Positions 16,320 to 24,497 of a stretch of DNA of 44,785 nucleotides are shown here, piece by piece. This DNA is from Acidobacteriota bacterium (GTDB taxonomy: Bacteria > Acidobacteriota > Terriglobia > Terriglobales > Acidobacteriaceae), in NCBI GenBank assembly GCA_023265315.1, contig JAHFUA010000005.1, forward strand, positions 1-44,785, read 5' to 3'. Under the pieces are notes generated by a model that was not told the origin of the DNA, ran no database searches, and saw only the letters and a list, made by a program, of their open reading frames with translations. The position numbers and the translations under genes are program-made. Positions within the stretch are counted from its first letter, which is position 1, and every line of letters begins with the position of its first letter.

Positions 16320-17006
16320 ATGGCAACCACGGTTCATGAACCACCCAGGGTGCGACCCCGCAAACTGCCCTCCCGGAAGCAAGGGACAGGCTCCGGCGGC
16401 GGTGGCTGGCGGGATCGGACACCGTCTGACGGCAGCTTCCTTGCTGTCGGTGACCGCTCTACCGCGTCCAAGACGGGTGTGTGGGTGGGGCTGGCGGCCA
16501 TCACCATGTCGTTTGCCGCATTGACCAGCGCCTTGGTGGTGCGGCAGGGCTCGGCAGCAGACTGGCAACACGTCACCCTCCCCCGTGTTCTTTACCTGAA
16601 CACGCTGGTGCTGGTGGCCAGCAGTTTTACGCTTGAGTTTGCGCGGCGCCGCTTCTCAAGGCTCGCCTTCCTGGGGTCGGGCGAAGCCACTGCCAGCCCG
16701 CTGCGATGGCTCTATGTGACGCTATCGCTCGGATTGCTCTTCGTCGGCGGGCAATACGCCGCCTGGCTGCAATTGAAGTCCCAGGGTTTATATCTGGCGA
16801 CTACTCCCAGCAGCTCGTTTTTCTACGTGTTAACCGCGGTACATGCCCTGCACGTTCTGGGAGGGCTCGGCGGGCTGATCTATGTTTCAAGCAAACTTCG
16901 CAGATCGGCGCTGCGGAAAAACACGCTGGATGCCGCCTCGCACTACTGGCATTTCATGGACATACTTTGGTTGTACCTGTTTCTGCTGCTCTGGGTGAAA
17001 CTCTGA
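16320..17006 (+). CDS. Heme-copper oxidase subunit III-like protein (first copy)
   Basis: 228 aa from ATG 16320, two bases after the subunit I stop. The ORF track start at 16155 lies inside subunit I and is not used. A charged, Gly/Arg-rich N-terminal tail (about 1-50) precedes five hydrophobic helices. The last part, ASHYWHFMDILWLYLFLLLWV, is the family signature of subunit III (YWHFVD). LLFVGGQYAAWLQL and VLTAVHALHVLGG are also typical. Subunit III stabilises subunit I and the D-channel entry. A second subunit III-like gene follows after 22 bp. Confidence 0.85.
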   Translation: MATTVHEPPRVRPRKLPSRKQGTGSGGGGWRDRTPSDGSFLAVGDRSTASKTGVWVGLAAITMSFAALTSALVVRQGSAADWQHVTLPRVLYLNTLVLVASSFTLEFARRRFSRLAFLGSGEATASPLRWLYVTLSLGLLFVGGQYAAWLQLKSQGLYLATTPSSSFFYVLTAVHALHVLGGLGGLIYVSSKLRRSALRKNTLDAASHYWHFMDILWLYLFLLLWVKL

Positions 17007-17028
17007 CGCATAGAAGGGGAGAAGAGGC

Positions 17029-17679
17029 GTGAGCCAAGCCGATCTTAGTTCCATGGGCGGCTCCCACGTAGTGGGAGCGCATGCAGGGCACGCACTGGAA
17101 GAGTCGCCCTACCGGATACCCTCCAAGAAGCTGGTGATGTGGCTGTTCATCATGTCGGATGCAGTCACATTTGCGGCGCTCCTGTTCGCTTACGGCTACT
17201 TGCGGAACGCCACTCCCGGCTGGCCGCGGCCGTTCCATTTTTCGCCGACCGTGATCAACGCCATGATCATGACCTTCGTTCTGGTGACCAGCGGTTTTAC
17301 CATGCTGATCGCCATGCGTGCCGCCAACCTGGGCAACAAGGCGGGAGCCCTCCGCTGGACGTTCATCACCGCTGTCGCCGGCATCATCTTTGCCCTGCTG
17401 CACATCCGGGAATGGATCGGGCTCATCGGCGAGGGCCTGCGGCTCTTCCAGAACCCATGGGGCTCCGGGCTGTTTGGCGCAGCTTTCTTCACCATCACCG
17501 GCTTGCACCTTTCGCACGTCGTGGGTGGTGTGATCGCGCTTGCCGTGGTGGCGATCGGCTACCAGCGTGGCCGTTACGATGCCGGCCACATTGAGATCTG
17601 GGGCTTGTACTGGCACTTCGTGGACATCGTTTGGATGTTCGTGGTCCCATTTGTGTATCTGTTGAACATCGCCCATTAG
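17029..17679 (+). CDS. Heme-copper oxidase subunit III (second copy)
   Basis: 216 aa from GTG 17029, preceded by GGGGAGAAGAGG. Five to six membrane helices are visible: LVMWLFIMSDAVTFAALLFAY, then INAMIMTFVLVTSGFTMLI, then FITAVAGIIFALLHIREWIG, then LFGAAFFTITGLHLSHVVGG, then the C-terminal LYWHFVDIVWMFVVPFVYLL, which contains the YWHFVD signature. The block WLFIMSDAVTF is the usual first helix of bacterial subunit III. The two copies share only the signature and hydrophobic pattern by eye, so they are old paralogues or two halves with separate roles, not a recent duplication. Confidence 0.88.
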   Translation: MSQADLSSMGGSHVVGAHAGHALEESPYRIPSKKLVMWLFIMSDAVTFAALLFAYGYLRNATPGWPRPFHFSPTVINAMIMTFVLVTSGFTMLIAMRAANLGNKAGALRWTFITAVAGIIFALLHIREWIGLIGEGLRLFQNPWGSGLFGAAFFTITGLHLSHVVGGVIALAVVAIGYQRGRYDAGHIEIWGLYWHFVDIVWMFVVPFVYLLNIAH

Positions 17680-17709
17680 CGGCAAATCGCAGGCGAGGGA
17701 AAACTCGTT

Positions 17710-18042
17710 ATGAATACTGCCGGGCACAACCGGGATGAAATGTCGAAGGACTTGAGCGGGAGTGTGGCAAAGAACTTTGTTATCTACGTTTGCATGCTGA
17801 TCATCGCGGGATTACAGTTCGTGGTCGCCTATCAGCACATCGACAGCTCGCAAATGTTTCTTCGCATGTTCCTGCTCGCCATAGTCGAGGCCGGCCTGGC
17901 GGTCATGTTCTTCATGCACATGGGGGCGGAGCGTCGGAACTTTTTTGTGACGGTCGCCATTGGTTTAGTCTTCGTACTCTCGATGATGAATATGATCTGG
18001 TCGGACAGCTTCCGGCTGTTACGGTTTCAGGTGCTGAAGTGA
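17710..18042 (+). CDS. Cytochrome c oxidase subunit IV, prokaryotic type
   Basis: 110 aa with three hydrophobic helices (FVIYVCMLIIAGLQFVVAY, MFLLAIVEAGLAVMFFMHM, FFVTVAIGLVFVLSMMNMIW). The FMHMGAERR-type turn after helix 2 is the hallmark of the bacterial COX4/CyoD-like small subunit. It follows subunit III by 30 bp and is read in the same direction. It probably supports assembly or stability of the oxidase. Confidence 0.82.
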   Translation: MNTAGHNRDEMSKDLSGSVAKNFVIYVCMLIIAGLQFVVAYQHIDSSQMFLRMFLLAIVEAGLAVMFFMHMGAERRNFFVTVAIGLVFVLSMMNMIWSDSFRLLRFQVLK

Positions 18043-18079
18043 GGCTGCAATCTGAGAATCAGCCCAAGGGGGCCGAAAT

Positions 18080-18358
18080 ATGACGGCTCAACGATGCTTG
18101 CGACCAATCCTGTTGGCATTGCTCACAGTGATTGTTCTGGTGCTCCCTCTTCAGGCCTTTGCCCAGAGTTGCGCGCTCTGTTATACGCAGGCGGCCTCGG
18201 CCACCCAGCGGTTCATTGCGGCGCTGCGCAGCGGTATCCTCATCCTTATTATCCCTCCCATGTTCATGTCGATCGGAATCACGCTTCTGGCCTACCGAAA
18301 ACGCAACCAGTTCAATGATGGCAGCGATACCCCGATCGAGTCTGGCTGGGGCCTCTGA
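18080..18358 (+). CDS. Small exported membrane protein with CALC motif, oxidase-associated
   Basis: 92 aa. A signal peptide (LLALLTVIVLVLPLQAFAQ) is followed by SCALCYTQAA, with two Cys spaced CxxC just after the cleavage site. Then comes one membrane helix (GILILIIPPMFMSIGITLLAY) and a short basic/polar tail. The Cys pair would lie on the periplasmic face at the membrane surface, where it could bind copper, form a redox disulfide or anchor another subunit. It is the last gene of the oxidase operon, 37 bp after subunit IV. I recall similar small proteins next to oxidase genes in acidobacterial genomes, but no function is assigned. Confidence 0.7.
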   Translation: MTAQRCLRPILLALLTVIVLVLPLQAFAQSCALCYTQAASATQRFIAALRSGILILIIPPMFMSIGITLLAYRKRNQFNDGSDTPIESGWGL

Positions 18359-18433
18359 TTCTGCCGAAAAACGCGAGACCCTGGTCCCGCGGGCCCATGC
18401 TTGGCAAAATGTGGGTTTCGGCAACGTTCCGCT

Positions 18434-19669
18434 ATGGGCGCCACCGCAAAAACCCTGCGTCTTGAAACACTAACTCAGTGGTTGCATGCCCCTCGTAAAA
18501 GGCGCGAGCTTGCCCTGCAGCCATGCCTGGATCACATTCGGGCAACCGACCCCTCCATACACGCCTGGGTCCAAGTGCTGCCGCAGAGGCCAACCGGGGA
18601 CGGGAAGCTGTCCGAGGTCCCTTTTGGAGCGAAAGACATCATCGAGACAAGGGGCTTGTCGACTGCATATGGCTCGTCAGTTTACAAAGGACGAATCGGC
18701 GCTGCCGACGCCGCGATTGTCCGCGAGATGCGGCAACGCGGAGCGATCTTGCTGGGTAAGACGCATTGTGCTGCCTTCGCCTATACCGCGCCCGCCCCAA
18801 CGTGCAACCCACGGGATCTGGATCACACTCCGGGTGGCAGCTCGAGCGGGTCGGCAGCCGCGGTCGCGGCGGGGATGGTGCCGGTCGCTCTCGGAACCCA
18901 GACCCTGGGGTCGGTGCTGCGGCCAGCTTCCTATTGTGGCGTTACCGGATTCAAGGCCAGCTATGGTCTTTTCCCCATGGAGGGTGTGCTCCCTCTCGCC
19001 AAGAGCCTAGACACGCTCGGGTTCTTCACCCATACGCCAGCCGACATGCTCCTGCTTTGGGAATCGCTGGGACATGCCGCGGGCCGGACCGAGGATTTTG
19101 CGCTGGGAGCGCCCGAACCCGTGCCTGAGGTCGAGCCTGCAATGGCGGCGGCCTTTCGGGACGCACTCGCAAGGTTGCGAAATGCCGGCGCGCCGGTCCG
19201 ATCCATCGATATCGCCGGAATGCTTGCCCGACTCTCGGATGCAAGCCAGATGGTACTGTTCTACGAAGGTGCTCGATTCCACCAGCAGCGTTTTAACGAG
19301 TACGGCTCCCGGCTCGGGGATCTTGCGAACTTGGTTCGCCAGGGTCTCCAGATCTCGGTTACGCAGTATGACGAAGCCAGGCGATATATCGCGGAGTGCA
19401 AGGCCCGAGTGGCCGAGATGTACAAGGCCACACCTGTGATCTTAGTGCCGGCTGCCACAGGACCGGCGCCGTTGGGCTTGGCCTCGACCGGCGATCCCAG
19501 AATGAACGCACCGTGGACCGCCTTAGGAACGCCCGCAATCTCCATTCCCATGCCAGTTGCGAGTGGGTTGCCGCTGGGACTACAAGTCACCGCAGACCAC
19601 GGCCAGGATGCGAGAGTGATTCGCACTGCTGTGCGGCTGCAAAGAATGCTCGCCGGCGGAGCGAGATGA
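18434..19669 (+). CDS. Amidase-signature family amidase
   Basis: 411 aa from ATG 18434. The ORF track uses a TTG at 18401 inside the leader. The amidase signature is clear: FGAKDII supplies the catalytic Lys, TPGGSSSGSAAAVAAG the Gly/Ser-rich core with the cis-Ser, and GTQTLGSVLRPASYCGVTGFK the nucleophile Ser region (usual GTDTGGS). It hydrolyses amide bonds (Lys-cis-Ser-Ser mechanism), substrate unknown. The substrate half of the protein is unlike GatA, and gatB/gatC are not near, so a tRNA amidotransferase role is unlikely. It stands between the oxidase operon and the ABC transporter promoter and may be a single-gene unit. Confidence 0.85.
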   Translation: MGATAKTLRLETLTQWLHAPRKRRELALQPCLDHIRATDPSIHAWVQVLPQRPTGDGKLSEVPFGAKDIIETRGLSTAYGSSVYKGRIGAADAAIVREMRQRGAILLGKTHCAAFAYTAPAPTCNPRDLDHTPGGSSSGSAAAVAAGMVPVALGTQTLGSVLRPASYCGVTGFKASYGLFPMEGVLPLAKSLDTLGFFTHTPADMLLLWESLGHAAGRTEDFALGAPEPVPEVEPAMAAAFRDALARLRNAGAPVRSIDIAGMLARLSDASQMVLFYEGARFHQQRFNEYGSRLGDLANLVRQGLQISVTQYDEARRYIAECKARVAEMYKATPVILVPAATGPAPLGLASTGDPRMNAPWTALGTPAISIPMPVASGLPLGLQVTADHGQDARVIRTAVRLQRMLAGGAR

Positions 19670-19754
19670 AGCCTCACCCTGATCGACCCGCAACACCGCA
19701 GGGGCAATCATCTAATTTCGTTTGAGGCGCCGGATTCTGGAGCGTCCGGGCCCG

Positions 19755-19782
19755 TTGACATTCCTAGGCCCGTTTATATAGA
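19755..19782 (+). promoter_or_regulatory. Sigma-70-type promoter of the ABC transporter operon
   Basis: TTGACA at 19755-19760 and TATAGA at 19777-19782 are spaced by 16 bp, in an otherwise GC-rich gap. Transcription would begin near 19790, giving a leader of about 80 bases to the ATG at 19868. This is the best consensus promoter visible by eye in the window. Confidence 0.6.
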
Positions 19783-19867
19783 GTCTGCCGGGGATTCCGT
19801 CTCGTGTACATGAATGTGGGGAGATAGAGGGATCCAAGGCCTACTTAAGCTCGCAAGGAGGAGTGTG

Positions 19868-21208
19868 ATGGCTAAGAAGGCATCCAGCAAGCGCGAAATA
19901 ACGCGGCGCGATTTTGTCAAGATGACCGGCATCGCCGGAATGGCCGCGGCGGCGACCGGGATTGAGGGCATTCTAGTCTCGCGCCAGGCACCGGTTTACG
20001 CGCAGGAGAGGTCGCTGCATTTTCTGCTCTGGAAAAACTTCTCCCCACCCGCAGATGTCGAGATCCTACGCCAAGGGGAGGAGTGGGGCAAACAGAGCAA
20101 AGTCAAAGTCAAGATCGAACAGATCAATGCCAATGATATTCCGGCCAGGGCCGCCGCCGCGATCGAGAGCAAACAAGGGCCGGATATCATCCAGTTCTTC
20201 CACAACTGGCAGAACCAGTACGGGAATTCCCTCGTCGACGTCACTGACATCTGTACCGGGCTCGAGTCCAAGTATGGCGGGTACATCGACTACTGCAAGG
20301 CTGATGCCATGCTCGGCGGCAGGTTCACTGCCGTCCCGCACACCGTGGTCCCGAATATTTATGTCGTGCGCGCTTCGTACATGAAGGCCGCGGGCACCAC
20401 GAACTGGCCCAAGACATGGGACGAGCTGCGACGAGAGGGGAAAAAGTGGAAGGCCAAGGGACATCCCATCGGCCAGACGGTCGGGCACACCTTCGGCGAT
20501 GCCGTCGACTTCACCTATCCTTATCTCTGGAGCTTCGGAGCCGCGGAACGGGACGAGAAGGGCAAGGTGGTTATAGCCAGCAAGGAGACTCTGGAGGCCT
20601 TAAAGTTCTTCAAGGTGCTATGGGACGATGCCATGGATCCGGCGGGCGCGGGCTGGGACGACTCCAGCAACAACCGCTCCTTCCTGTCGGGCGCGATCAC
20701 CGCCACCAACAATGCGCCCAGCATCTACCTCACGGCTTCGAATCAGGTCATCCTCGACGAAAAAGGCGCGCCGCTGGTGAACGACATCCTGCATGTGCCG
20801 AACCCGGCCGGTCCGGCAGGTGTCTTCCACTACCACTATAGCCAACAGCTCGCGATCCCCAAATACTCGAACAACGTGGAAGCCGCCAAGGAGTTCATCG
20901 GCTGGCTCATGGAGAAGGACCAATTCACGAAGTATCTGCGTCGTGGGCAGGCCTATCAGGCCGCGGCGCTGAAGGTTTACATGCAAGACGCCATGTGGGA
21001 CATGTTTCCGGCGCTCAAGCCCTACCGCGACCATCTCCTCGAGGGACAGCACGTGGGCTGGAGAGGGAGCGCAGACGCCAATGCCGCCCGCGTGGTGCAA
21101 AATTATGTGCTGATTGACATGCTGGCGAATCTGGCCACCGGCAAGATGACCCCAGAGGAGTCGTTGAAGTGGGGCGAGGGGCAGCTCAAATCCATCTACG
21201 GTGCGTGA
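19868..21208 (+). CDS. Tat-exported ABC transporter substrate-binding protein (CUT1 sugar type)
   Basis: 446 aa from ATG 19868, with AAGGAGG at 19855-19861. The ORF track adds 18 residues upstream that are not needed. The N-terminus KREITRRDFVKMTGIAG is a twin-arginine signal (RRDFVK) followed by an Ala-rich hydrophobic core and AQE cleavage site, so the protein is exported folded. The body has the extracellular solute-binding fold: HFLLWKNF, GPDIIQFFHNWQN, GGRFTAVPHTVVPN, TWDELRREGKKW, and VEAAKEFIGWLMEKDQFTKYL near the end. It belongs to the family 1 binding proteins for oligosaccharides, polyols or glycerol-3-phosphate. The ligand cannot be told. The two permease genes follow directly. Confidence 0.88.
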   Translation: MAKKASSKREITRRDFVKMTGIAGMAAAATGIEGILVSRQAPVYAQERSLHFLLWKNFSPPADVEILRQGEEWGKQSKVKVKIEQINANDIPARAAAAIESKQGPDIIQFFHNWQNQYGNSLVDVTDICTGLESKYGGYIDYCKADAMLGGRFTAVPHTVVPNIYVVRASYMKAAGTTNWPKTWDELRREGKKWKAKGHPIGQTVGHTFGDAVDFTYPYLWSFGAAERDEKGKVVIASKETLEALKFFKVLWDDAMDPAGAGWDDSSNNRSFLSGAITATNNAPSIYLTASNQVILDEKGAPLVNDILHVPNPAGPAGVFHYHYSQQLAIPKYSNNVEAAKEFIGWLMEKDQFTKYLRRGQAYQAAALKVYMQDAMWDMFPALKPYRDHLLEGQHVGWRGSADANAARVVQNYVLIDMLANLATGKMTPEESLKWGEGQLKSIYGA

Positions 21209-21237
21209 CGCGGCCGAAATCTGATCCCTAGATCGGC

Positions 21238-22206
21238 ATGAGCAAAGAATCGCATCCTGATCAGCTAACCGTGGTCTCGAGCAACGGCAGGCGCAAGGCC
21301 GCTCTGGCTCTGCTGGAGCGGCCTAACGTGCTAGGTTATCTCCTCATGATGCCGGCCGCGTTCATCATCCTCTTCTTCGTCGCCTATCCCTTCGGCTGGG
21401 GTGTCTGGATGAGCCTGACCAATAAGCAGATCGGAATGCCTTGGTCTCAGGTGAAGTTTACCGGCTTGAAAAACTATGTGGATCTGGTGACCAAAGATGG
21501 GATCTTTTGGACCACGGTGCGGAACAGCTTCGTCTACACCGGGATCGCAACGGTGATCAAGTGGGCCCTGGGCATCTGGCTGGCGCTCTTGCTCAACCGC
21601 ATGGTCCGGTTTCAGCGGATTGTGCGCGCCGCCGTGCTGCTGCCGTGGATCGTCCCCACGGTGCTCAGCGCCATCGCTTTCCTCTGGATCTTCGACCCCG
21701 ACTTCAGCGTTATCAATTGGACCCTCAGACATTTTTACGGTTGGATGGGATGGGGCCACGTGAGGGGCCCGCTCTGGCTTGCAGATCCGACCCTGGCCTT
21801 GGCCTCGGTTACCTTCGTAAACATTTGGCGGGGCACGCCCTTCTACGCGATCTCTTTTCTCGCCGGCCTGCAGACGATCAACCCAGAGCTTTACGAGGCG
21901 GCGGCCATCGATGGCGCCAGTGGCTGGCAGCGTTTCTGGCATGTGACCCTGCCCGGGATCCGGCCCATCACGGTTGTTGTCTTGGTCTTTTCCATCATTG
22001 TGACCTTCTCCGACTTTCAGATCGTCTATGTCCTTACTCGCGGCGGCCCCGCCAACAGTACGCACCTGTTTGCCACCTACGCCTACCAGGTGGCGATGGT
22101 GGGGTCGCGTTTGGGTCTGGGGGCGGCAGTTTCTCTCTTCATGTTTCCGGTACTGGCTCTGGTAATCGTCTTCCAGCTCGTTTACCTGCGGCGGGAGCAG
22201 GCATAA
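21238..22206 (+). CDS. ABC transporter permease, MalF/UgpA-like
   Basis: 322 aa with six membrane helices (first: LGYLLMMPAAFIILFFVAYPFGWGVWMSL). The cytoplasmic EAA loop EAAAIDGASGWQRFWHVTLPGIRP (about 220-243) is the docking site for the ATPase. It forms the channel with the next gene product for import of the ligand bound by the Tat-exported protein. Start ATG 21238, 29 bp after the binding protein gene and 1 bp before the second permease. No ATPase gene is present in the cluster. Confidence 0.88.
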   Translation: MSKESHPDQLTVVSSNGRRKAALALLERPNVLGYLLMMPAAFIILFFVAYPFGWGVWMSLTNKQIGMPWSQVKFTGLKNYVDLVTKDGIFWTTVRNSFVYTGIATVIKWALGIWLALLLNRMVRFQRIVRAAVLLPWIVPTVLSAIAFLWIFDPDFSVINWTLRHFYGWMGWGHVRGPLWLADPTLALASVTFVNIWRGTPFYAISFLAGLQTINPELYEAAAIDGASGWQRFWHVTLPGIRPITVVVLVFSIIVTFSDFQIVYVLTRGGPANSTHLFATYAYQVAMVGSRLGLGAAVSLFMFPVLALVIVFQLVYLRREQA

Positions 22207-22207
22207 A

Positions 22208-23137
22208 ATGGTGCGCCGCGCAGTCGGCGAGACCTTCGCCAAACGGCTGCTGGTCTATCATCTGCCGCTTTTCTTTTTTGTTCTCTTTGCCCTGTTTCCC
22301 TTCTACTGGATGTTGGTGACCTCCCTCAAATCGACGCGGGAAACCTATAACCGGCAGGTCAACCCCTACATTCCGGTCGCGTGCGCGACGACGGTCGTTG
22401 CACAAGTCCATTCGCTCCACTTCAACGGAGCGGCAATCATGGACAACTGCTTTTACCATTGGCGGACCCTGCTCAGGGATACGCTCTTCGTGCGCTGGCT
22501 GGAAAACACCCTCTTCGTCGCGATTGTCTCGACGTTTATCTCGCTCTTCGCGGGGATCACAGCGGCCTATGCATTGGCGCGGCTCAACTTCCGCGGCGCC
22601 GACACCTTAGGGGTCCTTATCTTCATTACCTATCTGGTGCCGCCCACGCTCCTCTTTATCCCGCTCTCGGACGTGATCGGCAACCTGCCGGTCCTGCATC
22701 GGAGCCTGCTGAACTCGCCGTGGGCGCTGATCGTCACCTATCCGACTTTCCTCATTCCCTTCTGCACCTGGCTTCTGACCGGCTATTTCCGGACGATTCC
22801 GAAAGAGTTGGAAGAGGCAGCTATGATCGATGGGGCGACCCGGATCCAGGCCATGATCCGCATCGTTCTTCCCCTGGCATTACCGGGGGTGTTATCGGCG
22901 GGGATGTTCGCCTTTACGCTATCGGCCAATGAGTTCCTCTACGCCCTGATATTCATCTATGATGCCTCGAACAAGACGGTACCGGTAGGAGTCGTCAGTG
23001 AGTTGATCAAGGGCGATGTTTTTTACTGGGGAGAGCTGATGTCAGGCGCCTTGTTAGGCTCAGTCCCGGTGGCCCTCATCTATTCGTTTTTCGTCGAGCA
23101 CTATGTGGCGGGAATGACCGGCGCGGTTAAAGGTTGA
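22208..23137 (+). CDS. ABC transporter permease, MalG/UgpE-like
   Basis: 309 aa with six predicted helices (LFFFVLFALFPFYWMLVTSLKST first). The EAA loop is EEAAMIDGATRIQAMIRIVLPLALPG near residues 199-224. A segment of about 45 residues between helix 1 and 2 (QVNPYIPVACATTVVAQVHSL and on) replaces the usual short periplasmic loop and contains two Cys. It pairs with the MalF-like permease just upstream. The ATP-hydrolysing subunit must come from elsewhere in the genome, as in systems that share one MsmK/UgpC-like ATPase. Confidence 0.88.
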   Translation: MVRRAVGETFAKRLLVYHLPLFFFVLFALFPFYWMLVTSLKSTRETYNRQVNPYIPVACATTVVAQVHSLHFNGAAIMDNCFYHWRTLLRDTLFVRWLENTLFVAIVSTFISLFAGITAAYALARLNFRGADTLGVLIFITYLVPPTLLFIPLSDVIGNLPVLHRSLLNSPWALIVTYPTFLIPFCTWLLTGYFRTIPKELEEAAMIDGATRIQAMIRIVLPLALPGVLSAGMFAFTLSANEFLYALIFIYDASNKTVPVGVVSELIKGDVFYWGELMSGALLGSVPVALIYSFFVEHYVAGMTGAVKG

Positions 23138-23150
23138 GGGGAGGTTCTAC

Positions 23151-23642
23151 ATGGCAGCGCGAACGTGTCCGCCTGGGAGCTTCTGGATGATGTTAGCCAT
23201 CGCGGCCCTGGTGGCCGGGCTTAACGCCTGCAGTGGTGACAAGAAGCAGGAAGAGAAAACATCGGCATCGGGCGCACCATCGGCCCCCATCCGTGTGGCC
23301 GCGATCTCAGGAACGATTACCCTCGATCCAGCCTTCAAGGACAAAGTGGGCAAGGCGCCACTGCTGCTGATCTTCGCTTCGGCTTCGTCCGATCCGAGCA
23401 AGCCTGCGTTAGTGGTCAAGCGGGAAGCCGATGTCAGTTTTCCCTACGACTACAAGCTCACTGCCGAAGATATCACTCTTGTAGGTTCATCGTTCCAGGG
23501 AAAGATGTATGTGAGTGCCCGGATCGATCCTGCCGGCATGGTGGGTCCGCCGCGTCCTGGGACCTTCGGCGGTACTTATTCGGGTAACCCCGTCCAAGTA
23601 GGCTCAAGCAAGATCGATATCGTTATCAATAAAGCTTATTGA
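23151..23642 (+). CDS. Lipoprotein with CcmI/CcmH C-terminal-like domain
   Basis: 163 aa. The N-terminus has a hydrophobic core and lipobox LNAC (Cys27), so it is lipid-anchored, followed by a charged linker. Residues 45-163 resemble the C-terminal periplasmic domain of cytochrome c maturation protein CcmI/CcmH: ISGTITLDPAFKDKV, then LLLIFASASS with PALVVKRE, then FPYDYKLTAEDI, then KMYVSARIDPAGM, and a final VGSSKIDIVINK strand. In CcmI this domain binds apocytochrome c and follows TPR repeats, which are absent here. It sits 13 bp behind the permease gene, so it is probably in the transporter operon, though a link with the nearby cytochrome operon is also possible. By-eye assignment. Confidence 0.62.
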   Translation: MAARTCPPGSFWMMLAIAALVAGLNACSGDKKQEEKTSASGAPSAPIRVAAISGTITLDPAFKDKVGKAPLLLIFASASSDPSKPALVVKREADVSFPYDYKLTAEDITLVGSSFQGKMYVSARIDPAGMVGPPRPGTFGGTYSGNPVQVGSSKIDIVINKAY

Positions 23643-23666
23643 GGATGGCGGCCGCTTGGCTGACGG

Positions 23667-24497
23667 CTAGCGGGAAGCCACGTCTGTCGGCCGTCGGGCC
23701 CAGGCTCCGAAGATGAGCGGCAGAGGAGTAACCGCGTTCGATGCCGCAACTTCAGCTTGCAGCCTCTGTGGAAGAGTATCGAGGGCGCCCAGCGGCTCGA
23801 GGGCGAGATTGAACTTCCTCATTTGCCAGTGCAAACTGCGAAGCACACCGGCCATCCATTGATCTGCGCCGAGCAGGGTGTCCACATGCACCGTCGGTGC
23901 CGGCAGCCCAGCCTCCTGGAAAATTTGGTAAAGAGCCGGTCCCATCTCGGTGTTTGCCCCGGAGCGTTGGAAGGTCTCTATCATTAGAGAAGCGCCTGCA
24001 GCCCAAAGGGGTAAGGGTGCGGAAAGCCGAAGAAAAGAGGCGAAAGACGATTCTTGGAAAGCCACAACTCCACCGGGACGAACCACCTGAGAAAGAGCGC
24101 GCAGAACGGCAACGGGATCGGGAAGAAACATTAGGATGTAACGCCCGACGGCGGCGTCAAAGAGTTGATTGTCCGGAACCTGGCACACATCGGACTGAAT
24201 GAAGCTCACGTTGTGCAGCCCGGCTTCAGCCACGCGAGCCCTGGCCCGGACGACCGAGCGCGAGTCACCTTCTACTCCCAGTACCTCTCCCGAAGGACCA
24301 ACCAGCCGGGCGGCGAGCATGGCGACGTCTCCGACGCCGGAGCCAAGATCCAGGACACGCTGGCCTGGGCCAATGCCTGCCTCACGAAAGAATCGTTCGG
24401 TGTAAGGAGCGACCCACGCGGCCTGCCGAATTAGGCGCTCGTGCTCCGCGTCCGTGCTGCCCAGCGGGTAATGGGAGGCTGACGAGTCGGTGCCCAT
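23667..24497 (-). CDS. Class I SAM-dependent methyltransferase
   Basis: 276 aa. Motif I VLDLGSGVGDVAMLAA (about 48-63) and the acidic strand end LGVEGDSRSV form the SAM site. QSDVCQVP and VVRPGGVVAFQE are motifs II/III of the Rossmann fold. The C-terminal third, with a helix-rich cap (FNLALEPLGALDTLPQRL), probably makes the acceptor pocket and resembles UbiE/small-molecule methyltransferases rather than RNA or DNA enzymes. The acceptor is unknown. It is convergent with the lipoprotein gene (24-bp gap) and divergent from the ABM gene, so the region 24498-24950 may serve both. Confidence 0.82.
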   Translation of the reverse strand: MGTDSSASHYPLGSTDAEHERLIRQAAWVAPYTERFFREAGIGPGQRVLDLGSGVGDVAMLAARLVGPSGEVLGVEGDSRSVVRARARVAEAGLHNVSFIQSDVCQVPDNQLFDAAVGRYILMFLPDPVAVLRALSQVVRPGGVVAFQESSFASFLRLSAPLPLWAAGASLMIETFQRSGANTEMGPALYQIFQEAGLPAPTVHVDTLLGADQWMAGVLRSLHWQMRKFNLALEPLGALDTLPQRLQAEVAASNAVTPLPLIFGAWARRPTDVASR

